The notes: generated by a model not told the origin, from the sequence alone. A stretch of 64,000 bases of DNA from Saccharothrix ecbatanensis (GCF_014205015.1 NZ_JACHMO010000001.1:9486001-9550000), one strand, 5' to 3'. Positions 1 to 8,716 are shown, numbered from the stretch's first letter. Made by a program: numbers and translations.

Positions 1-408
1 CTCAACGGCGCGTACTGGATGGCGCAGGCGGCGGCGGCCGTGATGACCGACGGCGGGTCGATCATCAACGTGTCCAGCGTGCTCGGCATCATCTCCGGCG
101 GCCTGCCGCAGGCCGCGTACTCCGCGTCGAAGGCCGGTCTGCTCGGGCTGACCCGCGACCTGGCGCAGCAGTGGACCGGTCGCAAGGGCATCCGGGTCAA
201 CGCGCTCGCGCCCGGCTACTTCGGCTCCGAGATGACCGACCAGTACCCCGACGGCTACCTCGAATCGCACATCGCACGGCTGCCGATGGGCCGAGTGGGC
301 GATCCGGAAGAGCTTGCGGCAGCAGTGGTGTTCCTCGCTTCGGCGGCAGGCGGCTACACCACCGGTGCGACGTTCGTGGTGGACGGCGGTGCGACGATCG
401 GGGGCTGA
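1..408 (+). CDS. SDR-family oxidoreductase, C-terminal part (5' end outside window)
   Basis: The frame is open from the first base, so the gene starts upstream of the window. The visible 135 residues carry the C-terminal half of a classical short-chain dehydrogenase: the NVSS strand with the catalytic Ser, the YSASK active-site Tyr/Lys, the NALAPGY segment after the active site, and the closing GATFVVDGG motif near the C-terminus. The Rossmann TGxxxGxG motif must lie upstream. The family performs NAD(P)-dependent alcohol/ketone oxidoreduction; the substrate cannot be told from this part. The next gene starts 81 bases later, so it need not be in the same operon. Confidence 0.9.
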   Translation, partial: LNGAYWMAQAAAAVMTDGGSIINVSSVLGIISGGLPQAAYSASKAGLLGLTRDLAQQWTGRKGIRVNALAPGYFGSEMTDQYPDGYLESHIARLPMGRVGDPEELAAAVVFLASAAGGYTTGATFVVDGGATIGG

Positions 409-489
409 ACCCCGACTTGTGACCCACGGCGGCGGCACGGCGATCTAGCCTGGAGACAGGGGAGATCGCCGTCCGCACGGGGGAGTTCC

Positions 490-1683
490 GTGGTCGCGAA
501 GAGCTCGACCGAAGAACCCAGCTTCGCCATCCTCGACCCGCCCAGATCGGCGTTCCGGCGCAGGCGCTTCCTGCTGCCGTTCGGAGTGTCGGCGGGCATC
601 GCGTTGGCCGGCGCGATCGCGTTGTTCGCGTCCGGCACGGTGGCGCTGCCGTTCCAGCAGATCACCGTCGTGACCGCCATGATGGCCTCGAAGTCGGTGT
701 ACTTCCAGGATTCCGAGGTGCGCCGGATCCTGATGGCCAACGGCGTCGACGTGCGCGTCTCCGACTCGGGCGGCTCCCGGGAGATCGCCCGTGACCGGCA
801 GGAACGCGTCCGCGAGTTCGACTTCGTGATGCCGTCCGGGCAGGCGGCGGCCGAGTTGATCCGGGACCGGTTCGGCGGCCGGGTGTACTTCCCGTTCGCC
901 AGCCCGCTCGTGCTGGGCGCGTTCAGGGAGTACGCCGAGGCGCTGGAAGCCGAAGGGGTCGCGAAGGGCCAGAAGGGCGATCTCTACTACACGCTCGACA
1001 TGACCGCGTTCGTCAAGCTGTCGCTGCCCGACGACGGGGGAGCGCCGAAGACCTGGAACAAGCTGAAGCAGTCCGTCGACAACCGCAACCAGATCGTCGC
1101 GCAGTCGCCCAACCCGTGCGATTCCTACTCCGGCTCGGCGTGGCTCGGGCTGGTCGCGTTCGCCGCCAACGACTCCGCCGCGCCGACCGACAAGAACGCG
1201 CTGGAGGTCGCCCGGCGGGTCAAGCCGGTGTTCGAGATCGAGGGCCTGCACGGCTCCGGCATCGGCACCACGTTCTTCTACCCGGACGGCCGCACCAGCG
1301 CGCCGGTCGGCGTCATGTACGAGCACCAGTACATGGCGCACCAGTTCGCGACGGTGGCGCGCACCGGCAAGCCCGACCCGGAACGGGTCCTGCTCTACCC
1401 CGACACGCACCACCGCACCGAGCCGTGGCTGATCGCGTTCAGCCCGGCGGGCGAACGGGTCGGCGACCTGATCCGCAACAACGCCGACCTGCGCCGACGT
1501 GCCCTGGAACTGGGGTTCCGGCTGGACAACCAGGACTCCACCGCGCTGCCGGACCTGCTGAAGGAGCGCGGTCTGCCGGAGCCGGTGCTGAGCCTCACCG
1601 AGGGGTTCCTGCCCAAGCCGCCGGACCTGGAGACGATGATCAGGGAGGTCGGCCGCTGCCCGGAGATCCGGGTGCCCATATGA
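490..1683 (+). CDS. Membrane-anchored solute-binding-like protein
   Basis: 397 residues, GTG start at 490 preceded by a GGGGGA ribosome-binding site. A basic stretch (RRRR, about residue 26) is followed by one hydrophobic segment (about 30-52) that would anchor the protein with the rest outside. The large extracytoplasmic part resembles a periplasmic solute-binding fold, with repeated references to conserved Gly/Pro turns and a C-terminal amphipathic region, but no substrate is recognisable. Its stop overlaps the start of the SBP-VWA lipoprotein gene (ATGA), and a third membrane-protein gene follows, so the three are probably co-translated. No ABC permease or ATPase is nearby, so a sensor or scaffold role is as likely as transport. 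Confidence 0.7.
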   Translation: MVAKSSTEEPSFAILDPPRSAFRRRRFLLPFGVSAGIALAGAIALFASGTVALPFQQITVVTAMMASKSVYFQDSEVRRILMANGVDVRVSDSGGSREIARDRQERVREFDFVMPSGQAAAELIRDRFGGRVYFPFASPLVLGAFREYAEALEAEGVAKGQKGDLYYTLDMTAFVKLSLPDDGGAPKTWNKLKQSVDNRNQIVAQSPNPCDSYSGSAWLGLVAFAANDSAAPTDKNALEVARRVKPVFEIEGLHGSGIGTTFFYPDGRTSAPVGVMYEHQYMAHQFATVARTGKPDPERVLLYPDTHHRTEPWLIAFSPAGERVGDLIRNNADLRRRALELGFRLDNQDSTALPDLLKERGLPEPVLSLTEGFLPKPPDLETMIREVGRCPEIRVPI

Positions 1684-3143
1684 GGCGGCCCGTCTTACTC
1701 CTCGTGGCCGCCGCCGTCCTGGCCGGCTGCACGTCCGGCAAGCCCGAGCCGACCACGTTGACCGTGCTGGCCAGCTCGGAGTTGGCCGATCTCTCGTCCG
1801 TGCTCGCCGACCTGCGCCGGGACACCGGGGTGGAGTTGAAGCTCGACTACGAGGGCACGGTCCGGGCCAGCGAGGAGCTGGCGGCGGGAGTCGACCACGA
1901 CCTCGCGTGGCTGTCCACGAACCGGTACCTGAAGCTGAAGAACGTCGACCTGCCGCCGTCCGCCACGACGATGCTGTCGCCGCTGGTGCTGGGCGTGAAG
2001 GCGGGCAAGGCGGAGGCGTTGCGGGGTGCGTCGTGGGCCGAGGTGGCCGGGCGTGCGGCGGCGGGGGAGTTGCGGTTCGGCATGGCCGACCCGCGGGTGT
2101 CCGGTAGCGGCATGGCGGCGCTGATCGGCGTGGCGACGGCCGCGGCGGGCACGGGAGCGGCGTTGCGGTCCGAGGACGTCACCTGCGACAAGCTCCAGGG
2201 CTTCCTCACCGGACGGGCGTTCGGCGCGTCCGGCGCGGCGGAGGTCGTGGACGAGTACGTGAAGCGGCAGGACGACGTGGACGCCGTGGTGACGTACGAG
2301 TCGGCGGTGTTGTCGCTGAACGCGTCCGGTCAGCTGCGCGAGCCGTTGGAGGTCGTGTACCCGCGGGACGGGATCGTGCTGTCGGACTACCCGTTGATGC
2401 TGCTCAAGCCGGACAAGCGGGCCGCCTACGACCGGGTGGTGGAGTGGCTGCGCTCGCCGTCCGCCCAGCGGGCGATCATGGAACGCACCTCGCGCCGGCC
2501 GGTGGACCCGCAGGTCGAGCGCACGGAGGAGCTGCGTGAGCCGATCGGCACCGCGCTGTACTTCCCGGGCAAGCAGGAGGTGGTGGACGCCCTGCTCGCC
2601 GCCTACGACCGCGCGGGCGAACCGGGGCGCGTGGTGTTCGTGCTCGACCACTCGACGTCCATGGCCGGCGGGCGGATCGCGGGGCTGCGGGAGGCGTTCG
2701 CGACGTTGAGCCGGGCGGGCGGGTTCGACCAGTTCAGGGTGGGGGAGACGGTCGTGCTCGTGCGGTTCGCGGGGACCGTGAAGGAGGAACGCAGCGTCGT
2801 GGTCCGGGGCGCGGCGGACCTGGAAGCGCTTGCCGGCGCGCTGGCGTCGGCCGAACTGGCGGACGACGGCACCGCGATCTGGTCGGCGCTGGACCACGCG
2901 TACCGGATCGTCGGCGACGGCACGGTCGTGCTGATGACCGACGGCGAGAACAACGCCGGGATGAGCGCGGACGACTTCCTCGCCGCGTGGCCGAACCCGC
3001 CGGCGCGCACGTACGCGATCCGGTTCGGCGAGGCCGACCCGGTGGAGCTGGACCGGGTGGCGCGGGCGACCGGCGGGCGGGTGGTGGACGCCGGTTCGGG
3101 GTCGCTGCTGGAGGCGGTGAAGGAGATCCGTGGCTGTCGATAG
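1680..3143 (+). CDS. Lipoprotein with solute-binding-like and VWA domains
   Basis: 487 residues from the ATG at 1680, which overlaps the previous stop. A signal peptide ends in a VLAGC lipobox, so the protein is lipidated outside the membrane. Residues about 25-290 look like a type-2 solute-binding domain (TLTVLASSELADL start, then STNRYLKL, GVKAGKAEAL and YPLMLL segments). Residues about 315-480 form a von Willebrand A domain: VFVLDHSTSM carries the DxSxS metal-ion site, followed by a conserved Thr (DDGTAIW) and LMTDGENN. The fusion suggests that ligand sensing is coupled to metal-dependent protein adhesion. It sits between a membrane-anchored binding-like protein and a small membrane protein in one operon. 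Confidence 0.85.
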   Translation: MRRPVLLLVAAAVLAGCTSGKPEPTTLTVLASSELADLSSVLADLRRDTGVELKLDYEGTVRASEELAAGVDHDLAWLSTNRYLKLKNVDLPPSATTMLSPLVLGVKAGKAEALRGASWAEVAGRAAAGELRFGMADPRVSGSGMAALIGVATAAAGTGAALRSEDVTCDKLQGFLTGRAFGASGAAEVVDEYVKRQDDVDAVVTYESAVLSLNASGQLREPLEVVYPRDGIVLSDYPLMLLKPDKRAAYDRVVEWLRSPSAQRAIMERTSRRPVDPQVERTEELREPIGTALYFPGKQEVVDALLAAYDRAGEPGRVVFVLDHSTSMAGGRIAGLREAFATLSRAGGFDQFRVGETVVLVRFAGTVKEERSVVVRGAADLEALAGALASAELADDGTAIWSALDHAYRIVGDGTVVLMTDGENNAGMSADDFLAAWPNPPARTYAIRFGEADPVELDRVARATGGRVVDAGSGSLLEAVKEIRGCR

Positions 3144-3888
3144 AGGACTGTGGTGGTCGGTGTGGTGGCCGTGGGCGGTCGTGTGGATCGTCACCGTGCT
3201 GGCGCTCGTGGTGGCCATCGGGGTGGCGGTGGTGACCTGGCGCGCGGCACGCCGGTCCGACGCGCGGCCGACGTTGGGCGTGCCCGTCTACCTGGACGGG
3301 AAGGCAGTGCTGCACATCGTCGCCACCGGCCGGTTCGGCATCGAGCGGCTGCCCGCGGAGATCATCTCGCGGGCCGTGCTGACGAAGGACGGCAAGATCT
3401 CCATCCCGTGGCTGGGCAACTCGGGCGCCGACGTCGCCACCACCCGCGAGGAGATCAAGTCCTATCAGAAGACCTACGAGCCGATCGACCTGATCGGTGA
3501 GCTGATGGAAGGGCTGGAGCACCGGAACGACCTGCTGCACGTCGACCTGGACGAGCGCACGTTGTTGCGCAACACGGCCTTGGAACAGGCCGAGTCGGGC
3601 CCGCCCGCCCGTTCCTTGAAGCTGCGGCGGATCCAGCGCTTCGTGTCCATGCAGGGTGTGTTCCGGGTGGTCCAGCAGCAGAACGGCATGACGGTGCTGC
3701 TGGCGCCGGTGGGCGACCCGGACGACCCGGAAGAGGGGCCGCAGGTTCGGGTCGAGTGCAGCGACGACTGGCTGCTGCGCGACTCCGTGCCCGAGGGGAC
3801 GTTCAACGCGCGGTGCGTGGGCAAGGTGCAGCGGTGGAAGGCCGATACGGAGGAGCTGGTCGTGCTGCCGATCGCGATGTTCCAGTGA
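3130..3888 (+). CDS. Membrane protein of unknown function, third gene of SBP-VWA operon
   Basis: 252 residues, GTG start at 3130 inside the end of the VWA gene, with AGGAG at 3121 as ribosome-binding site. A Trp-rich N-terminus leads into one transmembrane segment (about residues 14-38, WAVVWIVTVLALVVAIGVAVV), followed by a soluble domain of about 210 residues. That domain has no motif I can assign. The 14-base overlap with the lipoprotein gene indicates translational coupling, so its job is probably tied to that of the two binding-like proteins, for instance as their cytoplasmic or membrane partner. The function is unknown. Confidence 0.75.
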   Translation: MAVDRGLWWSVWWPWAVVWIVTVLALVVAIGVAVVTWRAARRSDARPTLGVPVYLDGKAVLHIVATGRFGIERLPAEIISRAVLTKDGKISIPWLGNSGADVATTREEIKSYQKTYEPIDLIGELMEGLEHRNDLLHVDLDERTLLRNTALEQAESGPPARSLKLRRIQRFVSMQGVFRVVQQQNGMTVLLAPVGDPDDPEEGPQVRVECSDDWLLRDSVPEGTFNARCVGKVQRWKADTEELVVLPIAMFQ

Positions 3889-3910
3889 GCCGGCGTGCGA
3901 TGCTTTCCCC

Positions 3911-4501
3911 ATGGCATCGGTACCGGAACGGCTGATCGACGCCGCGACGCGGTTGTTCGCCGCCAAGGGCTTCGACCGGGTCGCGGTGCAGGAGATCGTG
4001 GACCTGGCGGGCGTCACCAAGGGCGCCATGTACCACTACTTCGGGTCCAAGGACGACCTGCTGCACGAGATCTACGGCAGCCTGCTGCGGATGCAGACGG
4101 AGCGGCTGGACGAGTTCGCGTCCGGTTCCGCGCCCGTCGCCGAGCGGCTGCACGCGGTGGCGGTCGACGTCGTGGTGACGTCGGTGGAGAACTTCGACCA
4201 GGCCCGGGTGTACTTCCGCTCGGCGGACCACCTGGCCGAGGACAAGGTGCGGGAGATGCGCGCGGAACGCCGCCGGTACCACGAGCGGTTCCGGTCGCTT
4301 GTGGAGGAAGGGCAGGCGTCGGGGGTGTTCCGGACCGACGTGCCCGCGGACCTGACCGTGCACTACTTCTTCGGCACCGTCCACCACCTCGGCCAGTGGT
4401 ACAGCGCGGAAGGGCCGTTGTCGGCCAAGCAGGTGGGCCGCCACTTCGCCGACCTGTTCCTGGCGTCCCTGCGTCCCGGTTCCGTGGAAGGCACTTCGTG
4501 A
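3911..4501 (+). CDS. TetR-family transcriptional regulator
   Basis: 196 residues. The N-terminal helix-turn-helix is typical of TetR: RLIDAATRLFAAKGFDRVAVQEIVDLAGVTKGAMYHYFGSKDDLL in register (about residues 7-51). The C-terminal ligand and dimer domain (60-190) is helical and unassigned. The gene ends in a GTGA overlap with a DinB-fold gene, so that enzyme may be its regulated partner. No clear palindrome lies in the 22 bases before the start. Confidence 0.93.
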   Translation: MASVPERLIDAATRLFAAKGFDRVAVQEIVDLAGVTKGAMYHYFGSKDDLLHEIYGSLLRMQTERLDEFASGSAPVAERLHAVAVDVVVTSVENFDQARVYFRSADHLAEDKVREMRAERRRYHERFRSLVEEGQASGVFRTDVPADLTVHYFFGTVHHLGQWYSAEGPLSAKQVGRHFADLFLASLRPGSVEGTS

Positions 4502-5067
4502 AGACTGACCTGCACCGCTACCTCCGCACCGCGCGTGAGGCTCTGCTGTGGAAGCTGGAAGGGCTGTCGGAGTACGACGTGCGCCGACCGTTGACGCCGA
4601 CGGGGACGAACCTGTTGGGCCTGGTCAAGCACCTCGCGGGGGTCGAGGTCGGGTACTTCGGCGAGACGTTCGGCCGCCCGTTCGCCGAGCCCCTGGCGTG
4701 GCTGGAGAGCGACGAGCCGAACGTCGACATGTGGGCGAGGGCGGACGAGTCCCGTGCGGACATCGTCGGCCTCTACCAGCGCGCGTGCGCCCATGCCGAC
4801 AAGACGATCGACGAGCTGGACCTCGACTCGCCGGGCACGGTCCCGTGGTGGCCGGCCGAGCGCGGGGCGATCACCCTCCACTTCGTCCTGATCCACATGA
4901 TCGCGGAGACGAACCGCCACGCCGGGCACGCCGACATCGTCCGCGAACTGATCGACGGCACGGCCGGCCTGCGCCCGGGCAACGACAATCTGGCCCCGGT
5001 GGACTCGTCCTGGTGGGACGACTACCGCGCCCGGCTGGAACGCGTCGCCCGCGAGGCGGACGGCTGA
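4498..5067 (+). CDS. DinB / mycothiol-transferase-fold (DUF664-like) protein
   Basis: 189 residues, GTG start at 4498 overlapping the TetR stop. The four-helix DinB fold is indicated by the pattern of three metal-ligand histidines: LVKHLAGVE near residue 45, then HMIAETNRHAGHAD near residue 140. The GTNLLGLVKHL and WWDDYRARLERV segments are typical of actinobacterial DUF664 members, some of which are mycothiol-dependent transferases or thiol-linked detoxification enzymes. The substrate is not deducible. Co-translation with a TetR regulator suggests inducible detoxification. Confidence 0.85.
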   Translation: MKTDLHRYLRTAREALLWKLEGLSEYDVRRPLTPTGTNLLGLVKHLAGVEVGYFGETFGRPFAEPLAWLESDEPNVDMWARADESRADIVGLYQRACAHADKTIDELDLDSPGTVPWWPAERGAITLHFVLIHMIAETNRHAGHADIVRELIDGTAGLRPGNDNLAPVDSSWWDDYRARLERVAREADG

Positions 5068-5090
5068 CGGTCGACCAGGGTGCCGCGCTG

Positions 5091-5099
5091 TTGTCCACA
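5091..5099 (+). promoter_or_regulatory. Isolated DnaA-box-like site
   Basis: TTGTCCACA matches the actinobacterial DnaA box consensus exactly. It lies just downstream of the DinB gene and 50 bases before the IS element. A single nonamer can arise by chance, so it is listed mainly because a pair of such sites occurs at 11506-11533. Confidence 0.3.
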
Positions 5100-5149
5100 G
5101 TTCGCGCTTTCGCGCCCGACATCGTCGGTCCCTTGTGGCAGGGTTAAGA

Positions 5150-6057
5150 CCTGGTCTCAAAACTTAAGGGTGTGTCACTGCGTAACCTGCCGGTCCTGGT
5201 CGTCGATCGCGGGCAGTCATGGCGAAGACGACGCAGCAGCGGCGGGTCGAAGACCGGCTCTGGGAGCTGATCGAACCCCTGATCCCGTCCCGACCAGCGC
5301 CGCGCGGTCCGGGTGGGCGGCCCCGGATCGATGACCGTGCCGCGCTAGAGGGGATCTTGTTCGTGCTCGACACCGGCTGCCGCTGGCGAGACCTACCCGA
5401 GCAGCTCGGATGCGGTTCCGGGCACACCGCGTGGCGGCGGTTGCGTGAGTGGCAGGACGCTGGTGTGTGGGACCGGCTGCACCAGCTCGTGCTCGACGAG
5501 CTGTCCAACATCGACGAGCTCGACTGGACCAGAGGCTGCATCGACGCGGTGTCGGTGCGGTCGAAAAGGGGGGCGAGCTGACCGGCCGCAGCCCCACTGA
5601 CCGGGGTAAAGCCGGCTCCAAATACCACGTTCTGTGCGACGCGAACGGGCTACCGCTGCACATCATGTTGTCGGCGGCAAACACCCACGACAGCATGCTG
5701 TTCGAGCCGCTGCTGGACACGAACCCGACCGTGCGTGGTCACCACGGCCGGGCGGGCCGGCCACGATGCCGACCGGACAAGTTGCACGCCGACAAGGGCT
5801 ACGACTACCGCCGCTGCCGCCGCTACCTGACCCGCCGCGGTATCAAGGTCCGTATCGCCCGGCGCGGGATTGAGGGCAAGTCCCGCCTCGGCCGGGTCCG
5901 CTGGGTCGTCGAACGCACCATCTCCTGGCTGCTGCGGTTCAAACGCCTCGGGCTGCGCTACGACCGGACCGAACGCACCACGCTGGCGCTACTCACGCTG
6001 GCCTGCACCGTGATCAACGTCCGCCGGCTCATAAAGATCGAGCTCTGCGACCAGGTC
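5150..6057 (+). mobile_element. IS5-family insertion sequence (IS427-like), 908 bp
   Basis: The left end reads GACCTGGTCTCAAAACT (5150-5166). The right end is the inverted GCGACCAGGTC (to 6057), so the outer nine bases of the terminal repeats are identical. Both ends are flanked by TAA (5147-5149 and 6058-6060), a three-base duplication of TNA type as expected for this IS5 subgroup. The right-hand TAA also serves as the transposase stop codon. The element holds one transposase gene in two frames and looks intact. A second, inverted left end lies at 7349-7386. Confidence 0.85.
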
Positions 6058-6060
6058 TAA
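5219..6060 (+). CDS. IS5-family DDE transposase made by -1 frameshifting
   Basis: The first frame (5219-5581, 120 residues, MAKTTQQRRVEDRLWELI start) carries the DUF4096-like N-terminal domain and the first catalytic Asp (CIDAVSV). The second frame, one base back, continues with TGRSPTDRGKAGSKYHVL, the second Asp in ADKGYDY and the Glu in VERTISWLLRFKRL. The run AAAAGGGGGG at about 5563-5573 is a plausible slippery site where a -1 shift joins the frames into one DDE enzyme. Both halves are otherwise intact, so this looks like programmed frameshifting rather than decay. The stop codon is completed by the target duplication. Confidence 0.85.
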
Positions 6061-6289
6061 CGCATCCATTCACTCGTTGGGGATACATCGGTGGCTCTGT
6101 GTCGTCGGGTGGGGTGACTGGTGAGCTTCTGAGCGCGGAGCAGGTCCTCGGGTCGGCACGGGGTCCCCGTCACCACGAGGGAGATCGATCTCCTGGAGGA
6201 GGCTGCAGCCGCGTTGCTGACGGCACCATCGACGGGGATGAACGAGCACTCTCGTCGGGAAGTGATCAGCCATCGGTGGGGCCGCCTCT

Positions 6290-7237
6290 TCAGAGGCGTT
6301 CGATGCGGTCGGCCTGCGGGCCCCGGTCGCTCTGACGCACCGCGTACCGGACCCGGTCACCCTTCTGCAGCGGCTCCGACCCCATGATCATGGACACGTG
6401 GGCGAAGAGATCGTCGCCGCCTGCGTCCGGGGTGATGAAGCCGAAGCCGCGGTCGCCGTCGTAGCGCGCGACGACGCCCTCGCCGCCTCGTACGGGCACG
6501 TCCCGCGCGGCCGGCCCTGCGGCCGCGGCAGGTGCCGACCGCTGCGGCGCCGCCTGGGGCTCGGCGCTCCGGACCAGGTGCACGTCGCGGGCCTGCGGGC
6601 CCTTGTCTCCACTAGCCACCTCGTAGGCGACGCGGTCGCCCTCCGCGAGCCACGTCAGCCCCTCGGCCAGGGCCTGGGCGTGAACGAAGATGTCCCCGGC
6701 GCCGGAGTCGGGGTTGATGAAGCCGAAGCCCTTGTCCTCGTCGTACCAGGCCACCGTGCCGTCGGCACCGTCCGAGATACCAGCCGCAGCGGGGGAGCCG
6801 GCCCCTGCTCCCAGCGGGATCACGTGCCCGGCCTGCGGGCCGCGCTCGCCTTCGACGATCAGGAATGCCACCCGCTGCCCCTCGGTGACCACGCCGCCGG
6901 TCACGATGGCGGAGCTGTGCACGAAGATGTCGGCGCCGCCGCCGTCCGGCGACGCGAAGCCGTACCCCTTGCCCGGCTCGTACCAGTTGACGGTGCCGAG
7001 CAGGCCCACGGCGCTGCCGGTGGCCGCATCGGCGGTGACGCGAACGCGCAGCGCCTGGGGCCCGCGGTCGTTCTCGCCGACCTCGAACACCACGGCCTGA
7101 CCCTCGCGGAGCACTTTCGCGCCGCCGTCCTCGACGATCTCGGAGGCGTGCACGAACACGTCCGGCGAGCCGTCCTCGGGCGCGAGGAAGCCGAAACCAC
7201 GTTCGGCGTCGAACCAACGGACGGTCCCTTGCGGCAT
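6290..7237 (-). CDS. Quadruple cold-shock-domain nucleic-acid-binding protein
   Basis: 315 residues from the ATG at 7237, which has GGAG seven bases upstream; a longer open frame exists but has no ribosome-binding site. Four cold-shock domains follow one another. Each has an RNP1-like aromatic patch (RGFGFL, KGYGFA, KGFGFI, RGFGFI) and an RNP2-like motif (VFVH, IFVH, IFVH, LFAH), with a conserved RGPQA tail after each. Alanine-rich linkers separate them. Bacterial cold-shock proteins are usually single domains of about 67 residues; four in tandem suggests cooperative binding to long single-stranded RNA or DNA. The gene lies between an IS and an inverted solo IS end. Confidence 0.9.
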   Translation of the reverse strand: MPQGTVRWFDAERGFGFLAPEDGSPDVFVHASEIVEDGGAKVLREGQAVVFEVGENDRGPQALRVRVTADAATGSAVGLLGTVNWYEPGKGYGFASPDGGGADIFVHSSAIVTGGVVTEGQRVAFLIVEGERGPQAGHVIPLGAGAGSPAAAGISDGADGTVAWYDEDKGFGFINPDSGAGDIFVHAQALAEGLTWLAEGDRVAYEVASGDKGPQARDVHLVRSAEPQAAPQRSAPAAAAGPAARDVPVRGGEGVVARYDGDRGFGFITPDAGGDDLFAHVSMIMGSEPLQKGDRVRYAVRQSDRGPQADRIERL

Positions 7238-7348
7238 CAAAGGCTCCAGGTCGAGAGGGCGGGCACTGGCCCCCAGTCTCTCTGACGGACTTCCGGTCCG
7301 TCGGGCCGGGCCCACGGGCGGGCGGTGCGGAGCCAGGGGCGGGCCGTT

Positions 7349-7386
7349 GGTTCACCTAGCGACACGCCGAGTTTTGAGACCAGGTC
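7349..7386 (-). repeat. Solo inverted IS left end
   Basis: Read on the minus strand, the first 17 bases (7386 to 7370) are identical to the left end of the IS at 5150-5166. Weaker similarity continues for about 20 more bases (GGyGTGTC and AACC blocks). It is followed by TAA at 7387-7389, the same three bases that flank the intact IS. No transposase remains attached. The IS at 5150 and this end together bracket the cold-shock gene. Confidence 0.75.
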
Positions 7387-7390
7387 TAAA

Positions 7391-7419
7391 GCAGGGGTCC
7401 CCTTGGCGAGGACCCCTGC
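7391..7419. terminator. Hairpin terminator of a dispersed repeat family
   Basis: GCAGGGGTCC and GGACCCCTGC form a perfect 10-bp stem with a 9-base loop. It lies about 40 bases beyond the stop of the minus-strand MaoC gene and beside the solo IS end. A near-identical hairpin occurs at 18149-18177 and half of one at 11574-11599. Confidence 0.7.
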
Positions 7420-7458
7420 GTAGCCGGCGCGACGGCCGTTGTGGCCAGGCTGGCGCGG

Positions 7459-7914
7459 TCAGGCCACCAGCAGGACGACGGTTTCCGCCACGCAAGCGGG
7501 CTTCGGGTTGTTCTCGATCTCGAGGGTCACCCTCACCACCGCCTGCTTGCCCTGCGGCACGTCGGCGATCTCGACCAGCTCGGCCCCCGCGCGCACCCGC
7601 GACCCGACGACCACCGGGCTCGGGAACCGCACCTTGTTCAACCCGTAGTTCACGCCCATGGACAACCCCTGCACCGTGTAGATGTCCCGCACCAGCAGCG
7701 GAATCAGGGACAGGGTCAGGTAACCGTGCGCGACCGGCGCGCCGAACGGCCCGGCGGCGGCCTTCTCCAAGTCCACGTGGATCCACTGGTGGTCACCGGT
7801 GGCGTCGGCGAACAGGTTGATCTCCGCCTGCGTGATCTCGTGCCACTCGCCGTAACCGAGGTGCTCGCCCTTGGTCGCCGCGAACTCCGCCAAATCAGCG
7901 AATACCCGCATCAT
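7459..7914 (-). CDS. MaoC-family (R)-specific enoyl-CoA hydratase-like protein
   Basis: 151 residues, ATG at 7914 overlapping the stop of the upstream SDR (TGATG). The hot-dog fold MaoC signature is clear: FADATGDHQWIHVD holds the catalytic Asp/His pair, followed by GPFGAPVAHGYLTLSLIP. Family members hydrate 2-enoyl-CoA esters to (R)-3-hydroxyacyl-CoA. Co-translation with a FabG-like SDR fits a fatty-acyl-CoA or hydroxyacyl-CoA pathway. The acyl chain preference cannot be read from the sequence. Confidence 0.92.
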   Translation of the reverse strand: MMRVFADLAEFAATKGEHLGYGEWHEITQAEINLFADATGDHQWIHVDLEKAAAGPFGAPVAHGYLTLSLIPLLVRDIYTVQGLSMGVNYGLNKVRFPSPVVVGSRVRAGAELVEIADVPQGKQAVVRVTLEIENNPKPACVAETVVLLVA

Positions 7915-8675
7915 CAGTCCTTCGGTCCGCCGGCGACGTAGACGACCTGACCGGACACGAACCCGGCACCCTCACTGACCAGGAACGACGCCGTGTGCGC
8001 GATGTCCTCGGGCGTGCCGACGCGCTGCACCGGGATCGCCGCCGCCGCACCCTTCTTGAAGTCCTCGAAGTCGATGCCGACGCGGGCCGCCGTCGCCGCC
8101 GTCATGTCGGTCGCGATGAACCCCGGCGCGATCGCGTTCACCGTCACGTTGAACTTGCCCAGCTCGATCGCCAGCGTCTTGGTGAACCCCTGCAACCCAG
8201 CCTTGGCGGCCGAGTAGTTCGCCTGACCCCGGTTGCCCAGCGCCGACGTGCTGGACAGGTTCACGATGCGGCCCCACTTCGCCGCCGTCTGGAACCTCTG
8301 CACCGCCCGGCTCATCAGGAACGTGCCGCGCAGGTGGACGTTGATCACCGCGTCCCAGTCGTCGTCGGTCATCTTGAACAGCAGGTTGTCCCGCAGGATC
8401 CCCGCGTTGTTGACCAGCACGGTCGGCGCGCCGAGCTCGTCCGCCACCCGCTGCACCGCCGCGTCGACCGCCGCGCTGTCACTGACGTCCACACCCACCG
8501 CGATGGCCGTCCCGCCGGACGCCTTGATCTTCTCCACGGCCTCGGCGCAGCTTCCCTCGTCGAGGTCGAGCAGCGCGACGGCCATGCCGTCCTGCGCGAG
8601 CCGGGTGGCTACGGCGGCGCCGATGCCACGTGCGGCACCGGTGACGATGGCCACCCGTGCGTCCGTCTGGGCCAC
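7914..8675 (-). CDS. FabG-like 3-oxoacyl reductase (SDR)
   Basis: 253 residues from the GTG at 8675, chosen because AAGGAGGAT lies just upstream; the longer frame to 8708 lacks one. Motifs are complete: VAIVTGAARGIGAA cofactor site, LVNNAG, catalytic Ser in NLSSTSALG, YSAAK, and the IAPGF segment. An insertion around TAATAARVGIDFEDFKKG precedes the C-terminal dimer strand. The family reduces 3-ketoacyl thioesters with NADPH or oxidises 3-hydroxyacyl-CoA. It is co-translated with MaoC and divergent from a second SDR, with two palindromes between. Confidence 0.93.
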   Translation of the reverse strand: MAQTDARVAIVTGAARGIGAAVATRLAQDGMAVALLDLDEGSCAEAVEKIKASGGTAIAVGVDVSDSAAVDAAVQRVADELGAPTVLVNNAGILRDNLLFKMTDDDWDAVINVHLRGTFLMSRAVQRFQTAAKWGRIVNLSSTSALGNRGQANYSAAKAGLQGFTKTLAIELGKFNVTVNAIAPGFIATDMTAATAARVGIDFEDFKKGAAAAIPVQRVGTPEDIAHTASFLVSEGAGFVSGQVVYVAGGPKD

Positions 8676-8700
8676 GGTCGATCCTCCTTGATGTACGGGC

Positions 8701-8716
8701 CTAAGCAACCGCTTAG
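8701..8716. promoter_or_regulatory. Palindromic operator-like site 1
   Basis: CTAAGC-aacc-GCTTAG is a perfect 6-bp inverted repeat with a 4-base spacer, 26 bases upstream of the minus-strand FabG-like start. Its size and position suit a TetR-type repressor of fatty-acyl metabolism. Confidence 0.5.

Noticed and set aside
1695-3218. 507-codon minus-strand open frame opposite the VWA gene
   Set aside because: Arg/His-rich composition without motifs; it is the usual antisense shadow of a GC-rich gene with clear SBP/VWA motifs.
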